45,879 nucleotides of DNA from an uncultured Oscillospiraceae bacterium (GTDB taxonomy: Bacteria; Bacillota; Clostridia; Oscillospirales; Acutalibacteraceae), in the NCBI GenBank assembly GCA_902478455.1, contig CABSLJ010000003.1, positions 1-45,879 of the forward strand, read 5' to 3'. Position 1 is the first letter of the stretch. The number at the start of each line of letters is the position of its first letter. Both the position numbers and the translations under genes were made by a program. The notes under the pieces were generated by a model that saw only the letters and a list, made by a program, of their open reading frames with translations, was not told the origin of the DNA and ran no database searches. Below, piece after piece: positions 33,762 through 40,948 of the stretch.

Positions 33762-33813
33762 AAAGGGCCTGCTGCAAAACGTAACGCTTTGCAGCAGGCC
33801 CTTTCTCTTTTTT
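33762..33813 (+). terminator. Strong terminator of the rnf operon
   Basis: AAAGGGCCTGCTGCAAA (33762-33778) pairs perfectly with 33788-33804 (17 bp, nine-base loop), followed by CTCTTTTTT. It may also stop the convergent DUF3048 gene. Confidence 0.95.
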
Positions 33814-33889
33814 CCGTTTCACCGCCTGACGGAGCGCTTTCAAAGCCTTCCGCGCAGATCTTCGCCCGCCGCGGCGGAACTGTGTCCGG

Positions 33890-34993
33890 TCAGTTGAATA
33901 CAATGGTCTGGCTGGGCGGCACCATACAGACGTAGATGCGGCCGGGCAACATGGTCAGCTCCTCGCCGCTTTCGGTCGTATAGCGGATGGGTTCATCGTA
34001 GCCCGCTTTGGACCATTTGACCGGAATGGCCTTTCCGCCGCTCATGTAGTAGCCCGACCCGCTTCCAACGAGGTCGTGAGAGACATGGCCCATCGAATCG
34101 GTCACATAGGAGTTGACCCGCAGGCAAAGCACGTTGGCGGCGGTGTTTTGGCGGCCGGCGGCGCCGTCGGTCTGCGCCTTGCCAAATTGGGAGATAAGGT
34201 ATTCGCCCGACGTCTCGTCAAAGGCGAATTCGGTGGATTTGTAAGAGGAAAAATTGGCCGTGATGGAGGCGGCCGCCTCTCCGCTTTGGACCGGGGAGTT
34301 CTCCCCGAACTTCTGGGAGGCGATGCTTTCGTTCAGGGTGCGGCGAATGCCGCGCTGGGAGATGCCCTGCTCGATCAGCTCGCCGGAGATGAGGGCGCTG
34401 TGCTCGTAGCCGAGGTTCTTGCGGCGGTCGGGGTCGCGCCAGAACAGATCGGGGTAATTGCCGAGGGAGACATTGTCGACCACGCCGTCGGCAAGCATCT
34501 GGAAGGCTTCTTCGCTGCCGCCGAGGTTAAAATAAACGGCGTCAAGGCCGCGGGCGAGGTTGATAAAGGTCGGCCGCGCGCTGCGGATGCTGCCGATCTG
34601 CTCCAGCCCGTCCACATCCTGGAAAACGGCGAGCAGGCGGGTGATCCCCCCTTCCACCAGACATTCATAGATCACGTCGGCCGAAGAGACGCCCAGCAGC
34701 GGCTGCGCCGAATGAATGTTGTTGATCATCACGGCGACCGGACGAAGGTCTGCGGTCTGCTCATCGGTCGGAAGACCGGTCAGGGGATTAACGGCGGTCT
34801 GCTCCGGCCGGGAGGGCGCCTCTAAAGCAGGTTCCGACGCCGCCGGCGCAGATGAAGCCTCGCTCTCCGAAACGTCTGCAGAGGAGGCGTCTCCCCCGCC
34901 CGAACAGGCGGCGAGGGTCAGCAAAAGGATCAGCGCCAGCAGGAGCGACATCCGTTTTTTTCTGCGGTTTTGCAAAATGAATCCACTTCCCAT
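33890..34993 (-). CDS. DUF3048 (YerB-like) lipoprotein
   Basis: 367 residues. Lipoprotein signal with lipobox LTLAAC (Cys near 30), a Ser/Ala/Glu-rich linker (31-65), then the DUF3048 domain: NPLTGLPTDEQTADLRPVAV, MINNIHSAQPLLGVSSADVI, YECLVEGGITRLLAVFQD and IGSIRSARPTF. A C-terminal domain ends in LPGRIYVCMVPPSQTIVF. Proteins of this family sit on the outer face of the membrane; function unknown, with a wall-related role sometimes proposed. No ribosome site precedes ATG 34993; a TTG seven codons in (34975) follows GGAAGTGGA and may be the true start. Confidence 0.9.
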   Translation of the reverse strand: MGSGFILQNRRKKRMSLLLALILLLTLAACSGGGDASSADVSESEASSAPAASEPALEAPSRPEQTAVNPLTGLPTDEQTADLRPVAVMINNIHSAQPLLGVSSADVIYECLVEGGITRLLAVFQDVDGLEQIGSIRSARPTFINLARGLDAVYFNLGGSEEAFQMLADGVVDNVSLGNYPDLFWRDPDRRKNLGYEHSALISGELIEQGISQRGIRRTLNESIASQKFGENSPVQSGEAAASITANFSSYKSTEFAFDETSGEYLISQFGKAQTDGAAGRQNTAANVLCLRVNSYVTDSMGHVSHDLVGSGSGYYMSGGKAIPVKWSKAGYDEPIRYTTESGEELTMLPGRIYVCMVPPSQTIVFN

Positions 34994-35426
34994 GATTAGA
35001 TTTGAATGGCCGCGCCGTGCTTCTTTGCGGCCGGGTCATGACAAAGCTCTTTCAAGGCGGCGCGGCATCCTTTTCCCCGGAATGCACGCCTGCTTTATGT
35101 TATAGCACAAAAACGGACGGCAGCCAAGTGGCAAACACACAAAAAAGTCCGGACAAAGTTTCCCGCCCCGGCGGGTCTCTCTCCTGCACCGGGCGGCGGC
35201 GCGCTCCCCGGGCAAGCCGGAACCGCCGTCAGTGGTATTTTGTTCCTCCCGGGCGGACTTATGCAGCGGAGGACGCGGCAGGGATGACGGCGCTTTCCCC
35301 CGCCCTTGTCTTCCCGCAGCGCCGCAGGGCGCCGTATACCCTCCGAAAGATTCCGGCATACTATTTTTATCCTGAACGCCGCTGCACGAAACAGGAAGAC
35401 TTTCCAGAAAAGCAAGGAGGATAATC
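34994..35426. other. 433-base divergent intergenic region
   Basis: Holds the minus-strand promoter at 35099-35127 for the DUF3048 gene and, at its right end, the AAGGAGG ribosome site of the pyrophosphatase gene. Between 35130 and 35400 it is GC-rich. I see no convincing plus-strand promoter, gene or hairpin there. Confidence 0.5.
35099..35127 (-). promoter_or_regulatory. Promoter of the DUF3048 gene
   Basis: Minus strand: TTGGCT (35127-35122), 17-base spacer, TATAAC (35104-35099), with TG one base before the -10. The leader would be about 100 bases. Confidence 0.65.
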
Positions 35427-35957
35427 ATGAACATCTGGCACGACATCGACCCCGCCCGCATCGCCCCCGAGCGATTCATGGTGGTGATTGAAATCCCCAA
35501 AGGCAGCAAAACAAAGTACGAGCTGGACAAGCAGACCGGTCTGCTGGAACTCGACCGCATTCTGCACACCTCCACCCATTACCCCGCGAATTACGGCTTT
35601 ATCCCGCGCACCTATGCCGACGACCTCGATCCCCTCGACGTGCTGGTGCTCTGCTCGGAGACCATCTATCCCATGACGCTGATCCAGTGCTATCCCATCG
35701 GCGTGATCACCATGATCGACAACGGGCGCAACGATGAAAAAATCATCGCCATTCCCTGCAAGGACCCGACTTACAACAGCTACACCGATATTTCTCAGCT
35801 CCCACAGCATCTGTTTGACGAAATGTCCCATTTCTTTTCCGTGTACAAGGCGCTGGAAAACAAGGAAACCGCCGTCGACGAGGTCAAGGGACCGGACGCA
35901 GCCCTTGCGGTGATTGAGAAATCCATTGAAAATTATAAAAAGTTATTTGTTGAGTAA
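35427..35957 (+). CDS. ppa: Inorganic pyrophosphatase, family I
   Basis: Hydrolyses pyrophosphate to phosphate in the cytoplasm, pulling biosynthetic reactions forward; metal-dependent. 176 residues, usual length. Signature DDLDPLDVLV (about 66-75) holds the metal-binding Asp residues; EIPKGSKTKYE supplies the conserved Lys residues and HYPANYGFIPRT a further active-site stretch. Start ATG 35427 follows AAGGAGG. The Rnf ferredoxin:NAD complex, which conserves energy as an ion gradient, is encoded nearby; a soluble rather than membrane pyrophosphatase here does not recover energy. Confidence 0.97.
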   Translation: MNIWHDIDPARIAPERFMVVIEIPKGSKTKYELDKQTGLLELDRILHTSTHYPANYGFIPRTYADDLDPLDVLVLCSETIYPMTLIQCYPIGVITMIDNGRNDEKIIAIPCKDPTYNSYTDISQLPQHLFDEMSHFFSVYKALENKETAVDEVKGPDAALAVIEKSIENYKKLFVE

Positions 35958-36098
35958 GAATTGCCATCTGTATTTCTTATCGGCCGCTCCCGGCCGTGCA
36001 ATCCCCCGTCCCTTTTCCTCCGGGCGGAAGATTACGAGATTGTAACCGTCCTCCGGTCAATTTGTAATCCCGCAGTAGTTTTGTTTCCCACAGAGGCG

Positions 36099-36107
36099 TG
36101 CTATAAT
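36099..36107 (+). promoter_or_regulatory. Extended -10 promoter upstream of the unknown exported protein
   Basis: TG-C-TATAAT at 36099-36107, with only a weak TTTTGT 17 bases upstream (36079-36084). The -10 is perfect. The transcript would lead into the gene at 36196. Confidence 0.65.
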
Positions 36108-36195
36108 AGAAGAATCTCCGGGCTGCTCCCCGGCACACGCCCGTTTTGACGCGCAAAGCATCCTGCTTGATGTCTGATATCAGGAGGTGGCAGAG

Positions 36196-37368
36196 GTGAT
36201 CACATTCAAAAAAACACTGCTGCTGACGCTGGCGGCGGCTTTTTTCCTTCTTTGCCTCGGCTGCGAAGAGGAGGCGCCGTCCTCCGCGCCCGCCGGAGAT
36301 GAAAGTCTTTCCATCCTTACGGGGCAGCAGCAGCGCGACCGAACCTCTGTGATGGAGGAAAAAATCTTTGAATACACCGCGGAAGTCGAAAGGATCCCGC
36401 TTGCCGCGGCGGACAGCTACAATGCGTCCGAGGAGGAGTATACCTTCCATCTTCCCGCGCTCGACCTGTCCCAGCCGGACAGCGCCTTTTACTTCGAGCT
36501 GATTACGAAGGAAACGGCGCAGTGTCCCTATCAAAGCAACCTCTACCGCATGGACGGCCAGGAGGCAGTCCTGCTGGATTCCTTTGAAGGCGTGAGCGCG
36601 AACATTTCCGGCGTGCAGGCGGGACCTCCCGGTCTGTGCTGGATGGTGGAGCAGCAATATCTTTATTACTATGATTACGACGCCACCGCCCCGCAGCAGC
36701 TGCCGGTCACGGGCGTGCGCCTCGATTATTCCCTGCGGGACGACTACATCGCCTACCGCCAGGCGGACAGCGGCGTCACCCAGTATTACTCCCTGATCAG
36801 CCCGGAGGAGTCCATCCCCTCTCTGCAAACCGACTCTCCAACCGAGCTGAGCTTTTCGGGCAACGAACAGCTTTACATCACCTCCGGGGATACGGCGCGC
36901 ACCCTTCATTTTCGCAATCCGCGCACCCAAAGAACCCGCAGCTATCCCCTTCCGGACGTCTTTCCGCAGCACATTGTATCCATCAGCGCGGGCAACACGG
37001 AAATTTTATTCAACGTGGCGCTGAAAAGTCCGTATACGCAGATTACCGACTGTTATCTTTACAATCTGGAGGACGAAACGCTCAATCATCTGCTGAGTCC
37101 TCTGATCATCGAAGACGCCGTCCTGCTGGAGGATCAATACCTTGTATTCCTCAGCGAAGGCCGCGCGTTTCTGTACGACCTGACCACCCAATGCTTTACA
37201 GCCATTCGCGAGCTCCAGGGTTATACCTTCTCTTCCATGGAAAAAGCGCTGGGAAGCTGTGTCCTCTCCGGCCGGAACGAAGCGCTGGTTCCCATTGTGG
37301 CGACGATTTCGCTTCCCGCCGAACAACAGGTAACCCTCAACAACAATCTGTTGCAGCAGGCCGGCTGA
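36196..37368 (+). CDS. Unrecognised exported protein, probably lipoprotein
   Basis: 390 residues. N-terminal signal (KKTLLLTLAAAFFLLCLGC) with Cys at the end in an imperfect lipobox (CLGC), then an Asp/Glu/Ser-rich linker. From about residue 70 on there are repeated short beta-strand units with aromatic and Asp residues (LYRMDGQEAVLLDSFEG, YLYYYDYDA, YLVFLSEGRAFLYDL), a layout expected of a beta-propeller, but I cannot assign a family. GTG 36196 is used because AGGAGG ends 8 bases upstream; another in-frame GTG at 36187 overlaps that site. It has its own promoter and lies between ppa and dapA without sharing an operon clearly with either. Confidence 0.8.
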   Translation: MITFKKTLLLTLAAAFFLLCLGCEEEAPSSAPAGDESLSILTGQQQRDRTSVMEEKIFEYTAEVERIPLAAADSYNASEEEYTFHLPALDLSQPDSAFYFELITKETAQCPYQSNLYRMDGQEAVLLDSFEGVSANISGVQAGPPGLCWMVEQQYLYYYDYDATAPQQLPVTGVRLDYSLRDDYIAYRQADSGVTQYYSLISPEESIPSLQTDSPTELSFSGNEQLYITSGDTARTLHFRNPRTQRTRSYPLPDVFPQHIVSISAGNTEILFNVALKSPYTQITDCYLYNLEDETLNHLLSPLIIEDAVLLEDQYLVFLSEGRAFLYDLTTQCFTAIRELQGYTFSSMEKALGSCVLSGRNEALVPIVATISLPAEQQVTLNNNLLQQAG

Positions 37369-37450
37369 CCTCTGTACCGCGCTCATCCGGCCCTAATGCA
37401 AACTTAACGGCCTGCCGGGCAACCTTTCCCCCGTTTTAACCTTTGGTGTG

Positions 37451-37474
37451 CTATCCTGTAAAAAAACAGGATAG
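37451..37474 (+). promoter_or_regulatory. Palindrome/hairpin touching the dapA ribosome site
   Basis: CTATCCTGT (37451-37459) and ACAGGATAG (37466-37474) pair perfectly over six A. The SD AGGAG (37473-37477) begins in the last two bases of the stem. TGCTATCCT could also be a weak extended -10 inside the left arm, in which case the palindrome would be an operator rather than an RNA hairpin. Confidence 0.55.
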
Positions 37475-37485
37475 GAGCAAGGGCA

Positions 37486-38445
37486 ATGAAACCAATCGTA
37501 TTCAAAGGCTCGGCCGTGGCGCTGGTCACCCCCATGCACAGCGATTTGTCGGTCAACTATGAAAAACTTGGGGAGCTGCTTGACTTTCATCTGAACAACG
37601 GCACTGACGCCGTCGTCATCGCCGGGACCACAGGGGAATCGGCCACCCTCACCGACGAGGAGCATCTCGGCGTCATCGACTATACGGTCCGGCGCGTCGG
37701 GCACAAAATTCCTGTGATCGCCGGCGTGGGAAGCAATAACACGGCGCACGCCGTGGAACTTTCCAGAGAAGCGGAAAAGCTCGGCGCCGACGCTCTGCTG
37801 CATGTGACGCCCTACTACAACAAGGCCTCTCAAAAGGGGTTGTACCTGCATTTCAAGGCCTGCGCAGAGGCCTCCTCTCTGCCGGTCATTCTTTACAACG
37901 TGCCCTCCCGCACCGGCGTGAACATCATGGCCGACACCTACCGGAAACTCAGTGAAATCGACAATATCGTCGCCACCAAAGAGGCCAGCGGCAACTTTTC
38001 GCAGATCGCCAAGATTTCCTCGCTGTGCGGGGACAATCTCCGCATCTATTCGGGCAACGACGACCAAATCACCTCCGCGCTCGCCCTGGGGGCGCTGGGC
38101 GTGATTTCGGTGCTGGCCAACATCGTGCCTCGAGAGACGCACGACATCTGTGAGAGCTTCTTTTCCGGTGACCCGGGACGGAGCGATTCTCTCCAATTGC
38201 AATATCTGGAACTGATCGAAAACCTGTTTAGCGACGTCAACCCCATTCCGGTCAAGCACGCCATGAACGCCCTCGGCTTTGATGTGGGCGGCTGCCGTCT
38301 TCCCTTGTGCGATATGGACGAGGTGGCTGCCGAACGGCTGCTGGCCTGCCTGAAGCGGTACGGCATGCTGGAGGACGGGCACAAGGTCGGCTCGGTGACG
38401 GTGCGCAGGCCGCAGAACACCTTTTTCTGGATCAAAACACACTGA
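37486..38445 (+). CDS. dapA: 4-hydroxy-tetrahydrodipicolinate synthase
   Basis: Condenses pyruvate and aspartate semialdehyde at the entry to the lysine/diaminopimelate pathway; it also feeds dipicolinate for spores. 319 residues, TIM barrel. Catalytic features are present: GTTGESATL near 46-54, Tyr137 in LYNVPSRTG and the Schiff-base Lys165 in ATKEASGN. Arg in SRTG binds the substrate carboxylate. About 20 residues at the C-terminus (from GHKVGSVTVRRPQN) go beyond the usual end. ATG follows AGGAGCAAGGGCA. No other dap gene is adjacent. Other members of the family (e.g. N-acetylneuraminate lyase) cannot be fully excluded but the active-site text favours DapA. Confidence 0.93.
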   Translation: MKPIVFKGSAVALVTPMHSDLSVNYEKLGELLDFHLNNGTDAVVIAGTTGESATLTDEEHLGVIDYTVRRVGHKIPVIAGVGSNNTAHAVELSREAEKLGADALLHVTPYYNKASQKGLYLHFKACAEASSLPVILYNVPSRTGVNIMADTYRKLSEIDNIVATKEASGNFSQIAKISSLCGDNLRIYSGNDDQITSALALGALGVISVLANIVPRETHDICESFFSGDPGRSDSLQLQYLELIENLFSDVNPIPVKHAMNALGFDVGGCRLPLCDMDEVAAERLLACLKRYGMLEDGHKVGSVTVRRPQNTFFWIKTH

Positions 38446-38457
38446 TCATCTACGAAA

Positions 38458-38490
38458 CAGGCGGCGCCGGATGTATTCCGGCGCCGCCTG
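38458..38490 (+). terminator. Terminator hairpin after dapA
   Basis: CAGGCGGCGCCGG (38458-38470) pairs with CCGGCGCCGCCTG (38478-38490), 13 bp, seven-base loop. The T-run after it is poor, so efficiency is uncertain; it also faces the end of the convergent small gene. Confidence 0.7.
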
Positions 38491-38531
38491 TTGATGCTGT
38501 CTTTCCGGAAAACGCCGGGCTGGTTCCCCGC

Positions 38532-38783
38532 TCAGCCGTGCAGGTCGTTCGCCTGGCGCTCCATGTTTTCCACTACAATGTCGTGGATGTCCCCCAGAGA
38601 GGCGCAGTATTCCAGCACCTTCCAGGGCGCGTCGGTATGGAAATGAATCTTGATCAGATTTTCATCCCCGACCACGAGCAGGCAGTCCCCCTCAAAATTT
38701 TGAGAGATATAATCGTCGATCGCATCCTCGGAAAGATGCTCCCCTTCGATCAAAAGCTGGGTGTCGAATTTATAGGTCAGCAT
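38532..38783 (-). CDS. Stand-alone FakA-middle-domain-like small protein
   Basis: 83 residues: FDTQLLIEGEHLSEDAIDDY, GDCLLVVGDENLIKIHFHTD and PWKVLEYCASLGDIHDIVVE. This closely follows the middle domain of the fatty-acid kinase FakA (DAK2/YloV), in the order seen between its kinase and C-terminal domains. Small free-standing copies are annotated in clostridia as 'kinase to dihydroxyacetone kinase', though no kinase domain is present. It cannot phosphorylate by itself; it may bind a FakB-like or other partner. AAAGGGAG precedes the ATG, and an own promoter lies about 52 bases upstream. Unaccompanied by a fakB gene in this window. Confidence 0.85.
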   Translation of the reverse strand: MLTYKFDTQLLIEGEHLSEDAIDDYISQNFEGDCLLVVGDENLIKIHFHTDAPWKVLEYCASLGDIHDIVVENMERQANDLHG

Positions 38784-38834
38784 GCGTGTTTCTCCCTTTC
38801 ACAGTCGGATAGGATAGGATTTGCAGGTGTACTT

Positions 38835-38863
38835 ATCATACCATATCGGCCGCCATTATTCAA
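38835..38863 (-). promoter_or_regulatory. Promoter of the FakA-domain-like gene
   Basis: Minus strand: TTGAAT (38863-38858), 17-base spacer, TATGAT (38840-38835), with TG one base before the -10. Confidence 0.75.
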
Positions 38864-39089
38864 CGCTTTAACACGATAAATTAAGTGTTTCCTACGCTTT
38901 TTTAAAATAAGACGCTCCACCTTTTCGGTAATATTTTCGCCTGCCTCTTCCTGTCAGCGACATATCCGGCAGGACGATGTGGAGATGGCGGAGGATGTCC
39001 GGCATGTGCCGGAATCCCCTTCCTTTCTTATTTGCTAACCAAAAACTTGCTCTCGTCTGATGGCCCGAGCTGGTTTTCTACAAACGGAA
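38864..39089. other. Gap between spoVAD end and small-gene promoter
   Basis: No gene of usable length on either strand; in particular no spoVAE, which normally follows spoVAD. A small CCGGCATGTGCCGG palindrome lies near 39001-39014. Confidence 0.5.
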
Positions 39090-39114
39090 GGGGCGCAGTC
39101 AGCGCCCCCTTTTT
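39090..39114 (+). terminator. Hairpin with T-run downstream of spoVAD, oriented to the plus strand
   Basis: GGGGCGC (39090-39096), five-base loop, GCGCCCC (39102-39108), then C and TTTTT. The T-run is on the plus strand, where no upstream gene is left to terminate; on the minus strand, after spoVAD, the tail is only TTCCGTTT. It may act in both directions. Confidence 0.6.
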
Positions 39115-39152
39115 GATGGTTTTAAAATCCCCTTGCAGACGGCAGTCTCCGC

Positions 39153-40175
39153 TCAGCCCGCGCTTGCGCTGCTTTTGAGCTGAACCAGATGGGCCACGCC
39201 GGGAATGCTCTCCCCCTGCTGGGAGGAGGTCGGGGACATCAGCGCCCCGGTCGCCACAAACAGGATGTTGTTCAGCTCCCCCTGCTTGAGACGGCTCATG
39301 ATATAGGAACAAAGCACCGACGCCGAGCATCCGCAGCCCGAGCCGCCGGCGTGGACGTCCTGGCTTTCCTTGTCGTAAATCAGGAGGCCGCAGTCAGCGT
39401 GCTTGTTTTTGAGGCTGATACCGTCTCGCTCCAGCAGTTCATAGAGGAGGGTGCTGCCCACCTCGCCGAGGTCTCCGGTGAGGATCAGGTCATAGTCGTC
39501 CGGCTTAGTGCCGGTGTCCTTCAGGAAATCGGTGATGGTGCTCACGGCTGCGGGGGCCATGGCGGCGCCCATGTTGTTGGCGTCCTTGATGCCGAGGTCC
39601 ATGATGCGGCCGATGGTCACGGCCGAGACAAAGGGGCTGTCCCCGCTGTTGCCGACGACGGCGGCGCCCGAGCCGGTCACCGTCCACTGCGCGGTGGGGG
39701 TGCGCTGACCGCCGTATTCCAGCGGAAAGCGGAACTGCCGCTCGGCCGAACAGAAGTGAGAAGAGGTTACGGCAATGCACCTGCTTGCAGCGCCCGTTTC
39801 CACCATGATGGAGGCGAGGGCGAGGGTTTGGGCCATGGTGGAGCAGGCGCCGTACTGTCCCAGGAAAGGGATGTTCATATTCCGCAGGCCAAAGGTGGAG
39901 GAAATGCATTGATTCAGCAGGTCCCCGGCGAAGATGTAGTCGATGTCGGCGGCGGTCACGCCGGCCTTGGTCAGCGCGCGGGTGACGGCCTCGGTCTGCA
40001 GGCGGCTTTCGGCCTTTTCCCACGACGTTTCGCCGAGGGTGGTGTCGTCATAGCAGTGGTCGAACTCCCGGCCGAGCGGGCCCTCCGATTCCTTCTTGCC
40101 GCAGACGGCGGCAAAGCCCTGCACGGAGGGCATGTGCTCCATCTGCAGGGTATAGCGTCCGATTCTTTTTGGCAT
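39153..40175 (-). CDS. spoVAD: Stage V sporulation protein AD
   Basis: Soluble thiolase-fold protein that binds dipicolinate and works with SpoVAC in moving it into the forespore during spore formation. 340 residues, family length. SpoVAD features include FDHCYDDTTLGETSWEKAES, DIDYIFAGDLLNQC, LGQYGACSTMAQTLALAS and GGSGCGCSASVLCSYI. GAGGTAATCT precedes ATG 40175. It follows spoVAC after 42 bases, so both share an operon. Confidence 0.96.
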   Translation of the reverse strand: MPKRIGRYTLQMEHMPSVQGFAAVCGKKESEGPLGREFDHCYDDTTLGETSWEKAESRLQTEAVTRALTKAGVTAADIDYIFAGDLLNQCISSTFGLRNMNIPFLGQYGACSTMAQTLALASIMVETGAASRCIAVTSSHFCSAERQFRFPLEYGGQRTPTAQWTVTGSGAAVVGNSGDSPFVSAVTIGRIMDLGIKDANNMGAAMAPAAVSTITDFLKDTGTKPDDYDLILTGDLGEVGSTLLYELLERDGISLKNKHADCGLLIYDKESQDVHAGGSGCGCSASVLCSYIMSRLKQGELNNILFVATGALMSPTSSQQGESIPGVAHLVQLKSSASAG

Positions 40176-40217
40176 AGATTACCTCGATTCTGCCGCGCGG
40201 CGGCGAAAGTGTTGTGA

Positions 40218-40661
40218 TTAAAACAGCTGAAAAATCCACAGGATAAAGCCGTAGATGATCGACGCCGTGATGCCGAACACCAGCACCGGACCGGCGATGA
40301 CGAACATCTTCGCGCCAATGCCCATAATGTGTCCCTCGCTTTTGAATTCAATCGCCGGGGCGACGATGGAATTTGCAAAGCCGGTGATGGGCACCAAAGT
40401 ACCCGCGCCGGCGTGCTTTGCGATGTTGTCATAGATCCGCAGCGCCGTCAGCAGCGCGCCGAGACCGACGAGCGTAACCGATACGACGGCGCGCGCGTCC
40501 TTAAGGGACAGCCCGGCCTGCATATAGAGATTGACCAATATCTGCCCGATGGTGCAGATCAATCCACCGAACAAAAAGGCCATCAATATATTTTGAACGC
40601 TTTTGGAACCCGGCGAGGCCTTGTCCGCCATAGCCGAATATTCTTTGGGGGTCAGTTTCAA
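40218..40661 (-). CDS. spoVAC: Stage V sporulation protein AC
   Basis: Membrane protein of 147 residues that acts as the dipicolinate channel component (mechanosensitive in Bacillus). Four helices are visible: about 25-50, 58-80, 90-112 and 122-145. The family motifs HAGAGTLVPITGFANSIVAP and AIEFKSEGHIMGIGAKMF identify SpoVAC rather than SpoVAE. TTG 40661 is the chosen start because AAAGGAAGTGAT precedes it and the protein then begins with the usual LTPKEYSAMADKASP; an ATG 11 codons upstream lacks a ribosome site. First of a two-gene operon with spoVAD. Confidence 0.95.
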   Translation of the reverse strand: MKLTPKEYSAMADKASPGSKSVQNILMAFLFGGLICTIGQILVNLYMQAGLSLKDARAVVSVTLVGLGALLTALRIYDNIAKHAGAGTLVPITGFANSIVAPAIEFKSEGHIMGIGAKMFVIAGPVLVFGITASIIYGFILWIFQLF

Positions 40662-40682
40662 GAATATCACTTCCTTTCGCCG

Positions 40683-40712
40683 ATATTTTCCCACGCAAGG
40701 CGGAAGTTATTC
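40683..40712 (-). promoter_or_regulatory. Possible forespore (SigF/SigG-type) promoter of spoVAC-spoVAD
   Basis: Minus strand: GAATA (40712-40708), 15-base spacer, GGGAAAATAT (40692-40683), one mismatch to the GGNRANANTW form of SigF-type -10. The leader would be short (about 15 bases), which lowers confidence; no SigA-type promoter is seen. Confidence 0.4.
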
Positions 40713-40910
40713 CGACGGCCGGAGGAAAAGTGCGCGGCGGCAGGCCGCGTGCTTTCGGAGAGATGGGAAAAACTTCCGGCTTTTGGGGACGCGCCGCCAA
40801 ATTCAGACAAGTAAATCCGCTTTACACAAAGCCCTCAAAATGGCAAATCGGCCGCACGCGCTCAAAGAAAACGCGGAGGTGTCAAACATCAGTGCGCCTG
40901 TCACGGTTTT

Positions 40911-40921
40911 TGTGATACAAT
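40911..40921 (+). promoter_or_regulatory. Extended -10 promoter of the GNAT gene
   Basis: TGTGATACAAT (40911-40921), i.e. TG, one base, TACAAT. No clear -35. Transcription would begin near 40928, which excludes the ATG at 40928 as start and supports 40949. Confidence 0.55.
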
Positions 40922-40948
40922 AGCAGCATGGACTGGAGGGAACGATTC

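Noticed and set aside
35130..35400. Several short plus-strand frames before the pyrophosphatase gene
   Set aside because: No ribosome sites or domain-like sequence; composition alone explains them.
38809..38822. Tandem GGATA-type repeat (cggataggataggat) as a possible regulatory array
   Set aside because: Too short to be distinguished from chance and within a transcribed leader.
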